64,000 nt of DNA, from NCBI RefSeq assembly GCF_022965805.1, contig NC_133115.1:30867321-30931320 (forward strand). Reading direction: 5' to 3'. The position numbers and the translations under genes are program-made. Position 1 is the first letter of the stretch; each line of letters begins with the position of its first letter. The notes under the pieces are model-generated. The model was given only the letters and a program-made list of their open reading frames with translations, was not told the origin of the DNA and made no database searches. Shown piece after piece: positions 12,252 to 24,599 of the stretch. Source of the DNA: Primulina eburnea. Lineage: Eukaryota > Streptophyta > Magnoliopsida > Lamiales > Gesneriaceae.

Positions 12252-13794
12252 ATGGAGTCCAACAGTATTGAATTCCCAACTGATACCGAAGGTTATGCCA
12301 ATGAAGATGAAATCTCAGACCACTCTCCTCCGAAACCATCTCATGGTAATAATCCAGCAACAAACGTTCAAGACCTTCTTGAATGCCCTGTCTGCACCAG
12401 TTCTATGTACCCTCCTATCCACCAGGTTAGTCATCTCCAGCTCTCTCTTTGTTTGTTTTCTTCCCCCAACTTTAGTTGGTTGGTTATTAGTTATTTGATT
12501 GTCTCGAGATTTTAACAGTTTCTTGCTATTTTTGACACATGTATTAAGAGAACTCAATCTCATCGGTAATGGAGTCTATGGTAAAAGTTCGAGGTATCAG
12601 TAATGAACTGCCAAGCCAAAAGTTTAAACTCCATCTTATTCCACATTCTTATGATCTTGACAACCATAGTAGATGAAAATATAATGAACAAATTTGTCTT
12701 TGCAGCAGGTAGGTAGTAGAAATTTGAGGATTCAAAATAATCAAGTCTGATTCATGTCTTTGATGACGGTTAATTATGTAATTTTGAAAGCATTGGCATA
12801 GTCTAAAATGAGTTATTGGGTGGAATATATTAGGGTCAAGTGGATCGATGGTGGAGTATTTTGTTTATTCTAAGTTAAAAAAAGTCCTTTTCGTATTGTT
12901 GAATTGCGTGCCGACAGATTTCTCGTGATGTTACTACGTAAGTTTCTAACATGGAGTTGATAATTACAGTGCCAAAACGGGCACACCCTTTGTTCTACCT
13001 GTAAAGCAAAGGTTCACAACAAGTGCCCAACTTGTAGACACGAGCTTGGTGATATAAGATGCTTAGCGCTGGAGAAATTGGCCGAATCACTCGAACTTCC
13101 TTGCAAGCATGGCTCCCTTGGATGCCCTGAGATCTTCCCTTATTATGGTAAGTCGAAACACGAAGCCATATGTAACTTTCGGCCTTACAGCTGCCCTTAC
13201 GCCGGATCGAAATGCTCAGTCGTCGGGGATACTGAAAGTCTTGTTACTCACTTGAGAGATGATCACAAGGTCGACATGCATTCCGGCTGCACGTTTAACC
13301 ATCGCTACGTGAAATCAAATCCTCGAGATGTGGAGAACGCCACATGGATGCTAACTGTGAGTAGTGCTGCTTAATATAATTTCTCTCAGTCTTAAGAAAT
13401 CACATTGCATGGCATTAATGTGAATGGTTGTACCCTTTCCTAATTTACCCAGGTTTTTCATTGCTTTGGTCGATATTTCTGTCTACATTTCGAGGCTTTT
13501 CAAATCGGGACCGCTCCTGTTTACATGGCGTTTGTTCGTTTCATGGGAGACGAGACGGAGGGGAGGAGCTACCGCTACAGTTTGGAGGTGGGAGGGAATG
13601 GTCGGAAGCTTATGTGGGAGGGCACACCTCGCAGCATTAGAGACAGTCACCGAAAGGTACGAGACTGTCACGATGGCCTCATCATACAACGAAACATGGC
13701 ACTATCTTTTTCTGGAGGAGACAAGAAAGAGCTCAGGCTTCGTGTAATTGGCCGAATTTGGAAAGAACAAAGTAACCCAGATGAATCTTTGTAG
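12252..13794 (+). CDS. SINA-type RING E3 ubiquitin ligase (SINAT family)
   Basis: Three exons, 12252-12425, 12970-13356 and 13453-13794, join in phase to give 300 residues. The donors are CAG|GTTAGT and ACT|GTGAGT; the acceptors are TTACAG and TACCCAG. A C3HC4 RING starts at about residue 45 (CPVCTSSMYPPIHQ), is interrupted by intron 1, and continues as CQNGHTLCSTCK and CPTCRHELG. A SIAH-type zinc finger follows (CKHGSLGCPE to HLRDDH, about 97-157), then a TRAF-like substrate-binding domain (YSLEVGGNGRKLMWEGTPRS). SINAT proteins act as dimeric E3 ligases that send signalling and autophagy factors for degradation. All Cys/His ligands are present and the length fits the family (about 300-330). 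Which SINAT paralogue it is cannot be decided by eye. Confidence 0.93.
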
Positions 13795-13950
13795 CTCATA
13801 TATCATATTTTAGCTTACAATGTTGCTAGCCAGCCTCTGTGTGGAATTACATTAGAACATGGAATTTTTGTCTTTCGAATTATCTATTATTATATTATAT
13901 TATATATTTTTCTAGAGAAAAAAAAATATTAGTACATGGGAGGTGCCACG

Positions 13951-14565
13951 TCAACAGCGGAAACCCAAAACAGTCCCACGCGTGGACTCAATCATGACCT
14001 CACACTTTACTCCGCTCATCACTCGGTGCATGAACACCTTCAGCACCCGAACTTTGCCTACCAGCTTCATGCGAGTCTCTATCTCCATCGGCGTCCCCGT
14101 CGTGAAACCTCCTATGGGAATTCCGTTACTGCCGTCTCCGATCGAAGCCTTCAACGGCGATGGTAATGGATACTTCTGCAGATCAAACTTCGCCGATATT
14201 TTCTGGCTCCCGCCGCCACCGATTCTTCCAGCGGGGATGAAAACGACTCCCACAGGCTGGCCGGAGTAGACGAGCTGCAGCGAGCTGTCGTAGTGGGAGA
14301 ACTCGTCGCGATTAGGATTTTTCACGGTGAGGTATTGGAAGAACTCGAAGTTAACAGTGCCGTTTGAGATGGAGAAGGTCGGGAACTGAACGGCGTTAAC
14401 AGCGATTACCGGCTGCTTGGGCTTGAAGACGAAGAAGTAGACTGCTACGGCGGCGGCGGCGATGGCGAGGAGGAAGGCGGTGGCCACTACGCATGATGCT
14501 AGATTAGTACGGCCAGAGCTGGGTTTGGCACGGTCAGATCTACGAAGATATTGATTCTCATTCAT
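13951..14565 (-). CDS. LEA-2 / NDR1-HIN1-like membrane protein
   Basis: An intronless gene for 204 residues. A short basic cytosolic N-terminus (MNENQYLRRSDRAKPSSGR) is followed by one transmembrane helix at about 21-48 and an extracytoplasmic LEA-2 domain. Typical features are YLTVKNPNRDEFSHYDSSL, GVVFIPAGRIGGGGSQKISA and the C-terminal VLGFRC. The family includes NDR1/HIN1-like proteins of the plasma membrane and plasmodesmata, often linked to defence or stress; the role of this member is unknown. Its stop codon lies only 156 bases from the stop codon of the convergent SINA-type gene, so the 3' UTRs probably overlap. A two-codon uORF overlaps the start (separate entry). Confidence 0.88.
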   Translation of the reverse strand: MNENQYLRRSDRAKPSSGRTNLASCVVATAFLLAIAAAAVAVYFFVFKPKQPVIAVNAVQFPTFSISNGTVNFEFFQYLTVKNPNRDEFSHYDSSLQLVYSGQPVGVVFIPAGRIGGGGSQKISAKFDLQKYPLPSPLKASIGDGSNGIPIGGFTTGTPMEIETRMKLVGKVRVLKVFMHRVMSGVKCEVMIESTRGTVLGFRC

Positions 14566-14570
14566 TGCAT
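14562..14570 (-). promoter_or_regulatory. minimal uORF overlapping the LEA-2 start codon
   Basis: Reading the minus strand, ATGCAATGA forms a two-codon ORF (Met-Gln-stop) whose TGA overlaps the main ATG in the pattern ATGA. If the transcript starts upstream of 14570, ribosomes would meet this ORF first. The arrangement is visible in the sequence; any effect on translation is inference. Confidence 0.45.
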
Positions 14571-15483
14571 TTCCTTTTCTTAGATCAGATTAGACAGACG
14601 ACCAGACATGGGTGGGAAGTAAAGAGAGGTTTAGTGGGTTTTCGAATAAAGCATCGGTTTTACTTTTATGACATGACAAGGAAAGAATTACACACAAATA
14701 TATATATAAAATCTAAATTCACACAATCAAATTAGAATAAATTTAAGTGATAATCTATATTAAACAGGATTTGAAACCATATTAAATTGTCGGTTTTTCT
14801 CCACAATCAAGACTTTGTTGAACTAGGTGGAGTCCACTATATTAATCCTGTATATAAAATCAACTATTGTTGTCCGTATCTGAGTCGATGGAATAGTTGA
14901 ACATTTTACCGTAAGAACTTTAACTCCCTCATGTTACTTTCTCAAACAAACATGTCGCACATAATTTTCCTAATATAGTTTACCTAAATAATTTTCCTAA
15001 TACAGTTTTTTTACTAACGTTGTTTATAGACTATTACATTAAAATAATACGAGTTTCATCAAAATAATATTAAAAAAAGTAACTATTGAAACTGGAGGAA
15101 AATCACTTTATACTTTCTGGTTTGGAAAATCCATAATTTTATTTTATTCTCGTTAGCCCTAAAAAAGAAAAAGAAAAGAAAAAGAAAAAACAAAACCTAC
15201 ACTTTAAATCTAAAATTCTCCAATTGTGACATAAATGTCTTTTAGCTCAATGCAGAACAGGACTCGCAAAGAAAAAACAAACGAGAATAATAAATTGGCA
15301 AAGCTCTACAAGTCATTTCCAGTTAATGCTGAACAAATTGAAAATAGACGACCAGATAGAAATTATCTTTGCGACTCGACAATATAAACTACGGTCATTC
15401 ACAAGTCACAACCAACAGTATGTGCATTGCGTAGATATCATACATATCTATGTACTGATTTTTAAGCAGAACTTCATATATTG
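14566..15483. other. intergenic, LEA-2 promoter side and PI4K 3' side
   Basis: It should hold the LEA-2 promoter on the right-hand side of its start and the 3' UTR of the kinase gene near 15400-15483. Apart from a purine-rich AAAAAGAAAAAGAAAAG stretch near 15165-15188, I see no defined element. Confidence 0.5.
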
Positions 15484-17893
15484 TTAGACCATTTCCTCGA
15501 GACGGCTATCCATAATAATGGACACCGAATCAAGGAATGTAGCTTCACTATAGCCCGGGATCACACAGTCCCAAGCTTCTCGGATGATCTCCTCGATGAC
15601 AGACTCTTTCCTCACCGTCTCTCTACACATCATGCTTCCTATGGCATATGGAGTAAGGCCTTTCTCTGTGCCTTTCTTCAGAAGCATGGTTGATAAACGT
15701 AGCACGCGAGCACATTCAAGCGGGAGCTCCCAACCATGGAATTTGAGCAAGGCGATGTCGTTTTCTGCATCCATTGATTGTATGTACTCTAGGGTCTCAG
15801 CACTGAAAGGCTGGCGAGCTTGGGGCCAGTACAGCCAGTCAAATGTGCAATCTTCAAACTACAAGGACATGAAGAATAATACGGTTGGAAAGTGAGATTA
15901 TATTGGATAAAGCTGGAAGACTATCAGTTAAAAACTTGTATCATCAACATATACATATTACCATGTATATATCAAAATGAAAGAATGACAAATGCCAGAA
16001 AACATATTTATGGCTATATCATGTACAAGAATAATTTGACCAAGACGATATTCATGGAAAATTTTTGACAATATATTTAAGGTTAAAAAATTATTCCACA
16101 GACAGGGACATTGACACAGATGAAAAGTGAGAAGCTGGGGCTGGGGAGGAGACAGGAGTGAGAAATGGTACATATTCATATCGTCGCAAATATATCATCT
16201 GGACCTCTAATATATTTGTAGCAGAAAATAACTGTGGTCATTGCAAACCACAAACCTTTTCGAGTTAGCCATCATATACTTGTGAACACATTAGTCATAC
16301 GAGCAAGGGAATTCCTAGAAGAATAAAGTTTATTTTTCTTAATCATAAATTTCAGTTATAAGGAGTATGCATTGAAACTATCTAGTGGGCAAATTAATTT
16401 AAGGAAATTTATAAGTAACGGGGCAGGACAATTTTGGTACTAGATGAGATTGCACACAAAATGATAGAGTGAGCAACGTACAAATTCTATGCGAACAAGT
16501 AAAAAAGGTTAACTAAGAAAAACAAGAACAAAAAAGTAGATTCAAAACTTACACTATACGGCAAGCAGTAGCCGTGATCAATTGGGATTAGCACAGTTTG
16601 GCTGTCTTCACCTTTACTCACCAATATATTTCCAGCATGCCTATCTGCATTGGCCATCCTCATATCCAACACTGCAATCTTGTGCACTTCCTGAATTGGA
16701 AAGGCACTAGGCCCCATATCCTCACAACTTCCACTATTCTCCATGAACATTTGCAAGGACCCGGTCTTAACAGACACCCCATCAGGATGATTAAAACCAC
16801 TGTGAAGGCACTTGACATAAACAGTTGGAGGAACTCCGGCAAATCCCCTGAGCTCTCCTGTAAACGAGCGCCGACCACTCATTGGATGATCGAGTAAGTA
16901 GACAGCACACTCCCGGATCGCACCTTCTCCAACTCTGGTTCCTTTCTTCAATCCTTCACCATCTTCTGACAGAGGAAGCCCACGAGGGTTATTCACAGCC
17001 ATAGGCTCCTCATCAGTTGGCTTGAAAACCGATAAATATTTGGTACCCGAAGAATCCAACATAAAGTACGCTCCTCCAGTACCTTCTGATGACCTAATTG
17101 GACATTTTCCACTATCCAGACCATTCATGGTAGAATTTATCAAATCACTAATCTCTGGAAAAATCTGGATCTTTGGGTTAACAATAACAGGCTCCAGAGC
17201 TCTCTCTCTAATGGGGGTCTTGGTTGGAACATAAAGATTATGATCATGCTTTGAATCACCCCCACACTTTCTCGGATCATTAACCTGTGGTGCTACAATG
17301 GACAGTTCAAAGTTCTTACCCACCGGGGTAGCCCTAATTTTAGCTGACTTCCGAACAAGCAAATAAATCACAGCATCAGAATTATCCTTTGAGAGATGGT
17401 TTATCAGCGTCTGGTCCTCAATCAACTTGTCGTTAAGCAAGATATCTTGATCCTCAACATGTTCAAAATTTTGTTTCTTTGCTATCTGACGCTTAACGTA
17501 AGCAACATCTTGGCTTTTCTCAACATGAAAGGTGAATTCTTTCCCACAACTCGTCCTCACAGTAATGACCTGTAGGTCAGACAGGCGGAGGACCAAATGC
17601 AGAACATTTCCATTGCTCACGCCATAATCTCTCATAAGGGAATTGCTCCGTGCCAATTCCCTACCTCGACAAACCAATTTTTGGTTCCTCGTGAATATCC
17701 CTTTACAATTTTGAATCCGAAGCTTCAGCGATTCAATGGAATCCGACTCGAGGACACACATTGGAACCAGCGAGCCCGACATAGCAACATAGATCAAAAT
17801 AGATTCCGGAGTAAGTTGAGGGGATTGGGGAGGCGAAAAAATCATATTATCCTCCCGAAACGGGATAATGGAAACCAATCCAGCCGAAGACAT
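15484..17893 (-). CDS. phosphatidylinositol 4-kinase gamma (type II) with two ubiquitin-like domains
   Basis: Two coding exons, 16553-17893 (447 codons) and 15484-15858 (125 codons with stop), give 571 residues. The intron has a GTAAGT donor and TTGTAG acceptor and joins GYCLPYS to FEDCTFDWLYWPQ. Two ubiquitin-like domains occupy about 32-104 and 108-186. A PI3/PI4-kinase domain fills the C-terminal half. It begins GGAYFMLDSSGTKYLSVFKP and carries the catalytic loop NADRHAGN (Asp417, Asn422) and IPIDHG (Asp439). Architecture and length fit plant PI4K gamma 4/7 (UbDK gamma), about 560-570 residues. Some plant members act as protein kinases rather than lipid kinases, so the lipid activity is not certain. 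The start is the first ATG after a probable 5' UTR intron; extending upstream would need a TTG start. Confidence 0.93.
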
Positions 17894-17916
17894 TATGACA
17901 CCCCACAAACTCAAAT

Positions 17917-18135
17917 CTGAAACCTAAAAATACTAAGTCGGACCCCCCAAAACACAAATGTTCACCGAATTTTCATAAATGTGATATTCATCATCATTCA
18001 CAGGCCTGAATCAAACAGTAAGAAAGTCGATAATAAAAATGAATTCCCAGATCCACGTTTTAAGGAATAAATCAAAATTCTAACGAGCTAAACAATCAAT
18101 CAATTGAACAAATGGAGAAAAAAGAAGAGACTTAC
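17917..18135 (-). other. probable 5' UTR intron of the PI4K gamma gene
   Basis: A CTCTG|GTAAGT donor at 18135 and a TTTCAG acceptor ending at 17917 frame about 219 bases just upstream of the start codon. A second acceptor, TTTTTAG, lies eight bases earlier. The upstream leader exon would extend from 18136 towards about 18330. Confidence 0.5.
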
Positions 18136-18769
18136 CAGAGAGCAGGAACCGATGGAAAACGGCGCCCTCGGCTGAGGAGACAATGGAGGAAGAATCGAAA
18201 TTGGGAGTGGGAGCAATTAGATTGAAAATGAGGAGATTCACGTGTTTTGAATAGGTGGAAGGCACAAGGAAAATGGATGATTCTATTTTTATGCAGAAAT
18301 TGAATTTGGTTGGTGAAGAAGAAAGCAAACGCGGTTTTGCCGTAATAGTTAACGATTCTGACTACTATTTAACGCCGTTACACAAATGGGCTTGACTCCG
18401 ATACTATTTTTCTCTGGAGATATCTTTTTACATGGCTATATATGGTTTAATCGACCCTATCTCTGTTGGCAGCCTGCACGGGCAGAGTGAAACAATCCGC
18501 TATATAGTAGGATAAATCGATCTGATATATAATTAATATATAAATAAAATTTGATTGAATTGGATCTAATTAGAAATTCATCTTATAAAATTGATTTGTG
18601 AGACAATCTGAGAATTTTTATTTTTATTTATGATTTGAGCATATATCTTACTAGATAAGTTTGTGTTTCCAATATATTATCTTGTATTAATGTTCTCGAT
18701 TCGAGGTTGAACAACCATTACTTGGAGAAGAAGTAAGATATCAAGCATTCCTAGGAGTTTTTTTTTATT

Positions 18770-18880
18770 AAAATTATATTTTTGAATTTGTAAGATCAAG
18801 TTTTTTATATATATATAAAAAATTAAAATTATATTTTTGAATTTGTAAGATCAAGTTTTTTATATATATATAAAAAATTA
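18770..18880 (+). repeat. two-unit tandem duplication, period 55 bp
   Basis: The unit contains TTTTTGAATTTGTAAGATCA and an inner palindrome TTTTTTATATATATATAAAAAA. The two units are virtually identical, which suggests a recent slippage or replication event. Confidence 0.85.
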
Positions 18881-20477
18881 AAAATATAATAGAACAAATC
18901 AAATACTTTAAATCTTATAATTGTGTTATATTTTATACAAACCGTAACTCCAAAATATTTGTGCTATTATTTTTTACGTCACCCATATTACATGAAAATT
19001 GGAGTAAAATTAGTATCAATTTTTTTTTTTAAAAAAAATGGAGTAAAAGAATTTAATTCTGAAAAATCAATATTTTTGGGGTATTATTTGGAATTGATGG
19101 TGAAAAACATGTGCCGTTTGATGATCTGTTTGGCTTTCCGTTATAGAATTTATAGTTTCGAGAAGTAAATAAAATCGTGCTTTGACAATTTCTTTTCTAC
19201 CTTTAATTTAAATACTGTCACGGAGTTACATTTTCATTTTAAATAAACAAATAAATACTCAATTGATCAATAATTTCTGTTATGTTAATCGTCGTGTCTC
19301 AATTATACTTCCTAGCTTATATTTTTAGGTTTGTTTGTGTTTTCACACAAATTAAAAAATTTATTGAAAAAAAATTGAATAGGAAAGACAATTTCGTTAT
19401 GTTTCTGACCAGAGACACAAAAATATTTTTTTATTAGGACGGTAGCTTTGAAAAGACAAATTGCCTATCTTTTCTTTCATTTTGAGAGAAATACGAATGG
19501 AAAGAGCTAATTCAAATCTCTCCGGTAAAATAAGAACAATATATACATTCAAACCCTCTTTCTTACCATTAGCAAGAACTTGTTTTTAAAAAAAAATATT
19601 CATTTTAATATTTATTTAATGAATATTTTAGTAATTAAATGAAAAATTAGTAATTAAAAATTAATTAAATAAAGGTAGAAGTTGAAAAGACAGAGAAAAT
19701 AATGTTAAATATGAAATTTGAACTACATATTTGAGACATGAAATATAAATAAGGCAGATGGGATAATTTTTTTATTCTTCTTTTCAGAATACAACAAAGT
19801 CTCTAATAAATTAATTATCTTTCTATAATAAAGAATTTTTTTGTTCTCAAATTTGGTTAGTGTGCTAAATTAATAATTTTTAAAATTAATAAGATAATAA
19901 TTTTTGGAACACACATGTGTAAAATTATGGTTCTTCACAGTCATAAATTAATTATTCTCTAAAATTACAAAAATAATTAGGTAATTTTAGTAAAATATGA
20001 TTATATTGTTGTTTATTTTTTTCACAAAATTTAATTGTATTGTTATTTTTTTACGTAGTAAATTATATTTGATTGGTTAATACAATGTTTTATGGAATAT
20101 TAAAAACAATGAAAATAATTTACTTATTTTTATAAATATATATGTAGAATAATTTTTTTTATGTTAATTTTTAAAAATAGGATGCATTCATTGACATAAC
20201 ACAATGATTGTAATTCAATTTATATTTGCAGGAAAAAAAACTCTTCAAAATAATAAATTATTAATTTATTAATTAATTAATATATATCTAAATAAATAAA
20301 ATATTATGATTCCAACATTATCAATTTATAAATATTTTACTATATTTCATACATTTAGTTTTACAAACATTTTTGTCAACTACAAGTTCATTTTTTAAGT
20401 CCAAAAACTGTGTTTTTTAAAATTAAATAAGCCCTTGAATTTTTTATTCATTTTTAATGTAGATGATATAATTTTTT

Positions 20478-20630
20478 GACGCAAAAACTGATATAAAACC
20501 GTCTCACATATTAATTTTATGAATCTCTTACTCGACCGATCTATTAAAAAATTATTTTTATGCAAAAAAAATTATTTTTTTCCTTTTATATATGAACCTG
20601 ACCACCTCCTCACAAAAGAATTACTTATTT
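20478..20630 (+). repeat. decayed copy of the 180-bp family
   Basis: Starts GACGCAAAAACTGATATAAA and is followed by ACCGTCTCAC. The family spacing is retained but the right-hand palindrome is lost. Assignment is tentative. Confidence 0.35.
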
Positions 20631-20977
20631 TTATTATTGTTTTTTTAAACATTATTTATTTTATATCTCCAGTAGTAATGTTTAAAAAGTAAAGCTTAAA
20701 CTTCAACTTCACTTAAATAATAAAAAAAATTTACTTTCTTGCAGTGAATAGAATTAATACACCAAAGACAAAAAGAATAGTCGATAAACAGAATGGATTG
20801 AGCAGAAAACATGAACATTGAGGTAAAAATTTAGACAGTTAAATTTCTGAAAAATCAGCAAGCAAGGTTAATGTTCAGGAACTATAATGTGAGCAAGACA
20901 AAGAGTACTCATAAACTCAACACATGATCCCAAAATATCACGGCCTTTTGACTGCAAATATCATTGAAAACACATCA

Positions 20978-22898
20978 TCAGATTGCAATGAAGTAACCTG
21001 GAGAACATATCCAAGCAACGATGATACCGAGTAGAGCTCCCGCAAAGACCTGAGACGGAGTGTGACCAAGTAGTTCCTTGAGCTTTCTTTCGCTTATTGG
21101 ATGGCCTTGGAACAGATCTTCAACTATCAGATTGAGGACCTAGAGAGATTATTATTATTATTTAGTACAGTATGGCCTGGCCTGGCCTACTTATGAATAA
21201 AGAACACTATCAAGAAATGAGGATATTTCAAGACAATCCACTGCACTGTATTTAGATTTGCAGCTCCTCTATACATCAAGAAATCATTCATTTTCAAAAG
21301 TAAGTCAAGGTAAAATACAGGAATAAACAAGTGGGTGGGGGTGGCGCCAGTTCAGGTTGAATTCAATTAGAAGAAGATAATTATATAAAGTTCTTCCTTC
21401 ACCGTGCAGATTTACAGAAAACCCCACTCATTAAGAATTTAAAGGATGTTTGGTAGCTTCATTCAAATATTAGATATTCCAGTGGTCCAGTATCACTATA
21501 GATGATAGACATCAATACCCGAAAAATCCTTGCTCTATTGCCTATGCCCAAACATAGGTGGGAAGAAGTGAGACTTCAATGCTGGTCTCACCAATGAGTT
21601 CAGGGCCAATGTAATGCTTAGCTAAGTTCAGTAGGACACTAGGACGTGCCAGACATGTAAGTTATATTAAATTATTTACATCTTGTTTCGCATGCGATCC
21701 GTTTGCATGCTACTATGCTACATGACCTAATTGAGACCTGCGGTGGTCTGTGTCTATTAACCCATTTAGGTTGGAATATTACAAAACGTGACAGCAATCA
21801 AATTTCTAGCAGGACCACAACAGCAGCATATATTCCTAAGAGAAGCACCTAAAAGAAGATAAAAGACCTTCAGAGGTAACTTGTCCATTATTCAGACAAT
21901 GCCAAATTCGAAAATCTTGTAAGGATTAGTTTAACCCTCGAGTTAATGGCCCTTACTTCAAAACCTTTTCCATGCCAAGCCTTTTCAATAGCAGGAGTAT
22001 TTTGAACTTGCAGTTCACTCATCAATGAATTCTAAACAAAATAAAATCCTAAAAAACCCTTCCGAAGCATGCCATATATCAAGAAGAATGTACAAAACAA
22101 TCAGAGTAATTCAGAATTTGATACATATCACTTATCCAAAACAATACCCAATAACACAACAATTAACAATTAAGGAGCAAACCATGGAAGACAAACCAAA
22201 GTACAAGCAATTACCTCAGCTTGCATTCCGGCATGCCGTCTAACACCTATCGCATCATACATAACAATCAAACTGAATCCTAAACAAACGGGAAATAACG
22301 AATCTGCCACCCCATGGCAAATGGCCACAGAAGTAGTTAATGCAGTACACAGTGCAGAATGTGAAGAAGGCATTCCACCAGAGGCAAACATAATCCTAAA
22401 ATCCCACTTCCTCTCCACACAAAAATTCAGGAGAACCTTCACAGATTGTGCAGCAGCCAATGCGCATAAACCCGATACGAACGTAGGGTTCGCGGCCAAT
22501 GTAGCCACAAAAGGACTTATTTTAACTTTAGCCGTCGCCGTCACACTCATGAGCGCCGTACCAAACGCCCCATTTCGTAGAAACTCATTCTCCTGGACAC
22601 TTAAATCCTTGAAAACAGAGGCATATTTCGACTTCGAAGATTCAACCACAAAGGTCCCAACCTTCTGAAAAAGGGGGATTAAATACGAAAAGGGTTTGAT
22701 GGTGGGGATGTAATTGCCCCATACGGAGTTAGGGTCGTGAGGAATCAAGGAATTTGAGGTGATTGAACATTTCTTGAATCTTTTCAAATTCTTGAATTTG
22801 AAGACAGATAGGGAGGAAAAACTCAACGATCTAGCACAAGAAAAATTGAAAAATCTCAAAGCCTGGAACGGAGAGTGCAGCGTCACCAGGGAGCCCAT
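20978..22898 (-). CDS. DUF212 acid phosphatase/vanadium haloperoxidase-related membrane protein
   Basis: Two exons, 22215-22898 (228 codons) and 20978-21139 (54 codons with stop), give 281 residues. The 1075-base intron has a GAG|GTAATT donor and a CTCTAG acceptor. The N-terminal 50 or so residues are rich in Ser, Phe and basic residues and look like an organelle transit peptide. The core has several hydrophobic segments and the family signature: SGGMPSSHSALCTALT from about residue 173, then DAIGVRRHAGMQAE, then ISERKLKELLGHTPSQVFAG in exon 2, ending GYFIAI. The conserved Ser-His and Arg-His motifs resemble those of PAP2-type phosphatases, but the substrate of this family is not known. By eye it resembles Arabidopsis At3g61770-type proteins; plastid location is an inference from the N-terminus. 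Confidence 0.88.
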
Positions 22899-24599
22899 GA
22901 GAACAGAACCACAAAGCTGTCAGAATTGAGTTCGCCCTTCAGTCTGCATCGAAGCAGAGCAAGAACGCAACAAAACTCGTACACTTTCGAGAATTCCGAG
23001 GTATGCGAAGAACAGAGGACACTCACTAGTCTAGGGACCACTTTTTGTGGTGGAACAAGATTTCCCTTTTATTTTTTTTCCATTTGCTGATGATTTATTC
23101 TCAAAAGATGCCGCCACTTCACCGTGTAATTTTGCGATTTTTTTTTTTAAAAATTAAACTGAATTATCATATATGATCGGTTAATATTTCAAAAAATAAT
23201 TGTGATTTGACATGTAAAATTATTCTTACGATTTTGAAAGTTTCAGACGGTTGCGGTCAGTTCACGATTGTTTTAAATAAAAAATATTAGAATATATAAA
23301 TTCTCATTTATTTGAAAACAACAATAATGTGGTATATTCCCCATCAAAACAATACTATAATGTCTTCTAATATAAAATATAGTTCAAATCATACAAAGTT
23401 AAAGCTAGATAAAACGATAATCAAAATTCAAAACTAAATTAATAATTTAACCACAACACACTCGCAACAAAAATGACATTTACATTATTTTTATTATTTT
23501 TTTACTTTCAAACTTCAAACAAAATATTGTGCTAAAAGAAATAAATACTCTAATAAAAGATTAATATGAATAATAATAAAAAAAAGATAAGTTTTCTTTG
23601 TATTAGTCATAATTTTGAAGAAAGTTGAGATATAACGAATAACGATTTCTTTAATTGAATATGTTATTTACAAATTATTATAATCCTAAGCAAAATATTA
23701 TGGCAAGCGATTTAGGCAGTGCGGTTTGGTGTGCGGTTCTTGGTAAAAAAAAATGAATCGCATATGTGGTGCGATTTATGATTACTATTTTTAATCGCGA
23801 TTTTTACGAAATATTAGGAAAAACACTGCGGTGCAATTCGGTTCAAGTGGTTCGGGCGGTTCAGACGGTTAATAAAAAAATTTGATCACCCCGAGACCAT
23901 TCATCTTCCAATATTTTTAGGCTTGAAATTACGGGTGAAACAAAATTCAAAAACTTGGAACGTGAGCAGTTATTATTTTTATATATCTTCCTGTAGGATT
24001 TCGTTCATGTCGAAGTTTTCTTTTCTTAAAAATTGGGGAGAAGATTTTAATGATATAATATTGTATGCGAGAGTTCGTGACAAACTTGAGAATTTGGTGT
24101 TAGAAGAACCATATGTTATCAATATTAGATTTAAGCGATTTTACAATTAAAAAATAATTATGGATATGTATTTTAAGGAAATACTTGGTTGAATCTGTTT
24201 TAGTAGAACTTTTTTAATAATATTTTTTGAGTGCAAATTTAACATTTTCCTTGGCTTATTTCCTTTATTTTTATGCCTTGCATGAACTTACAAGAAAATG
24301 GATTTAACATTTTCTTCAAAAAGTTACAAATTTCCGTGACTTGATTGGTCGAAGTATTCCAACAAATTCGGAGTTTGGGACCAATTTTTCTCCATGTAAA
24401 ACCATACCCCTCTAATAATTGCTGAATCTCCTTAATTGTCTCCCACATGACAACCAACCTTCAAATTAAGGAAAGAAAAAAGTAGGAACAATACAAGAAA
24501 GCCGAAAAACCCTTTCCACGATCCAACCAGATTTAGTTTTTCTCCAGGTAAAAAGTTCATATTTTCAGGCACGATTCCCATCAATCCGAAGAAAATAGA
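22899..24599. other. intergenic between divergent genes
   Basis: It should hold the promoters of the DUF212 gene (left) and the DUF1442 gene (right). The segment 23700-23885 is rich in GCGGTT, GGTGCGATT and CGGTTCAAG words and resembles decayed DNA-transposon debris. Small open frames, including one at 23923, show no domain. Confidence 0.5.

Larger units (their letters stand above)
18330..20977. other. AT-rich intergenic region
   Basis: No gene is supported. It contains a perfect 55-bp tandem duplication (18770) and a decayed copy of the 180-bp family (about 20478). The rest is low-complexity AT-rich DNA. Confidence 0.55.

Noticed and set aside
17894..17914. Longer N-terminus for the PI4K gamma protein
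   Set aside because: It would need a TTG start and lies next to a probable 5' UTR splice acceptor; the ATG at 17893 matches the family start.
23923..24150. Possible 75-codon gene between the DUF212 and DUF1442 genes
   Set aside because: No family resemblance; lies next to decayed transposon-like sequence.
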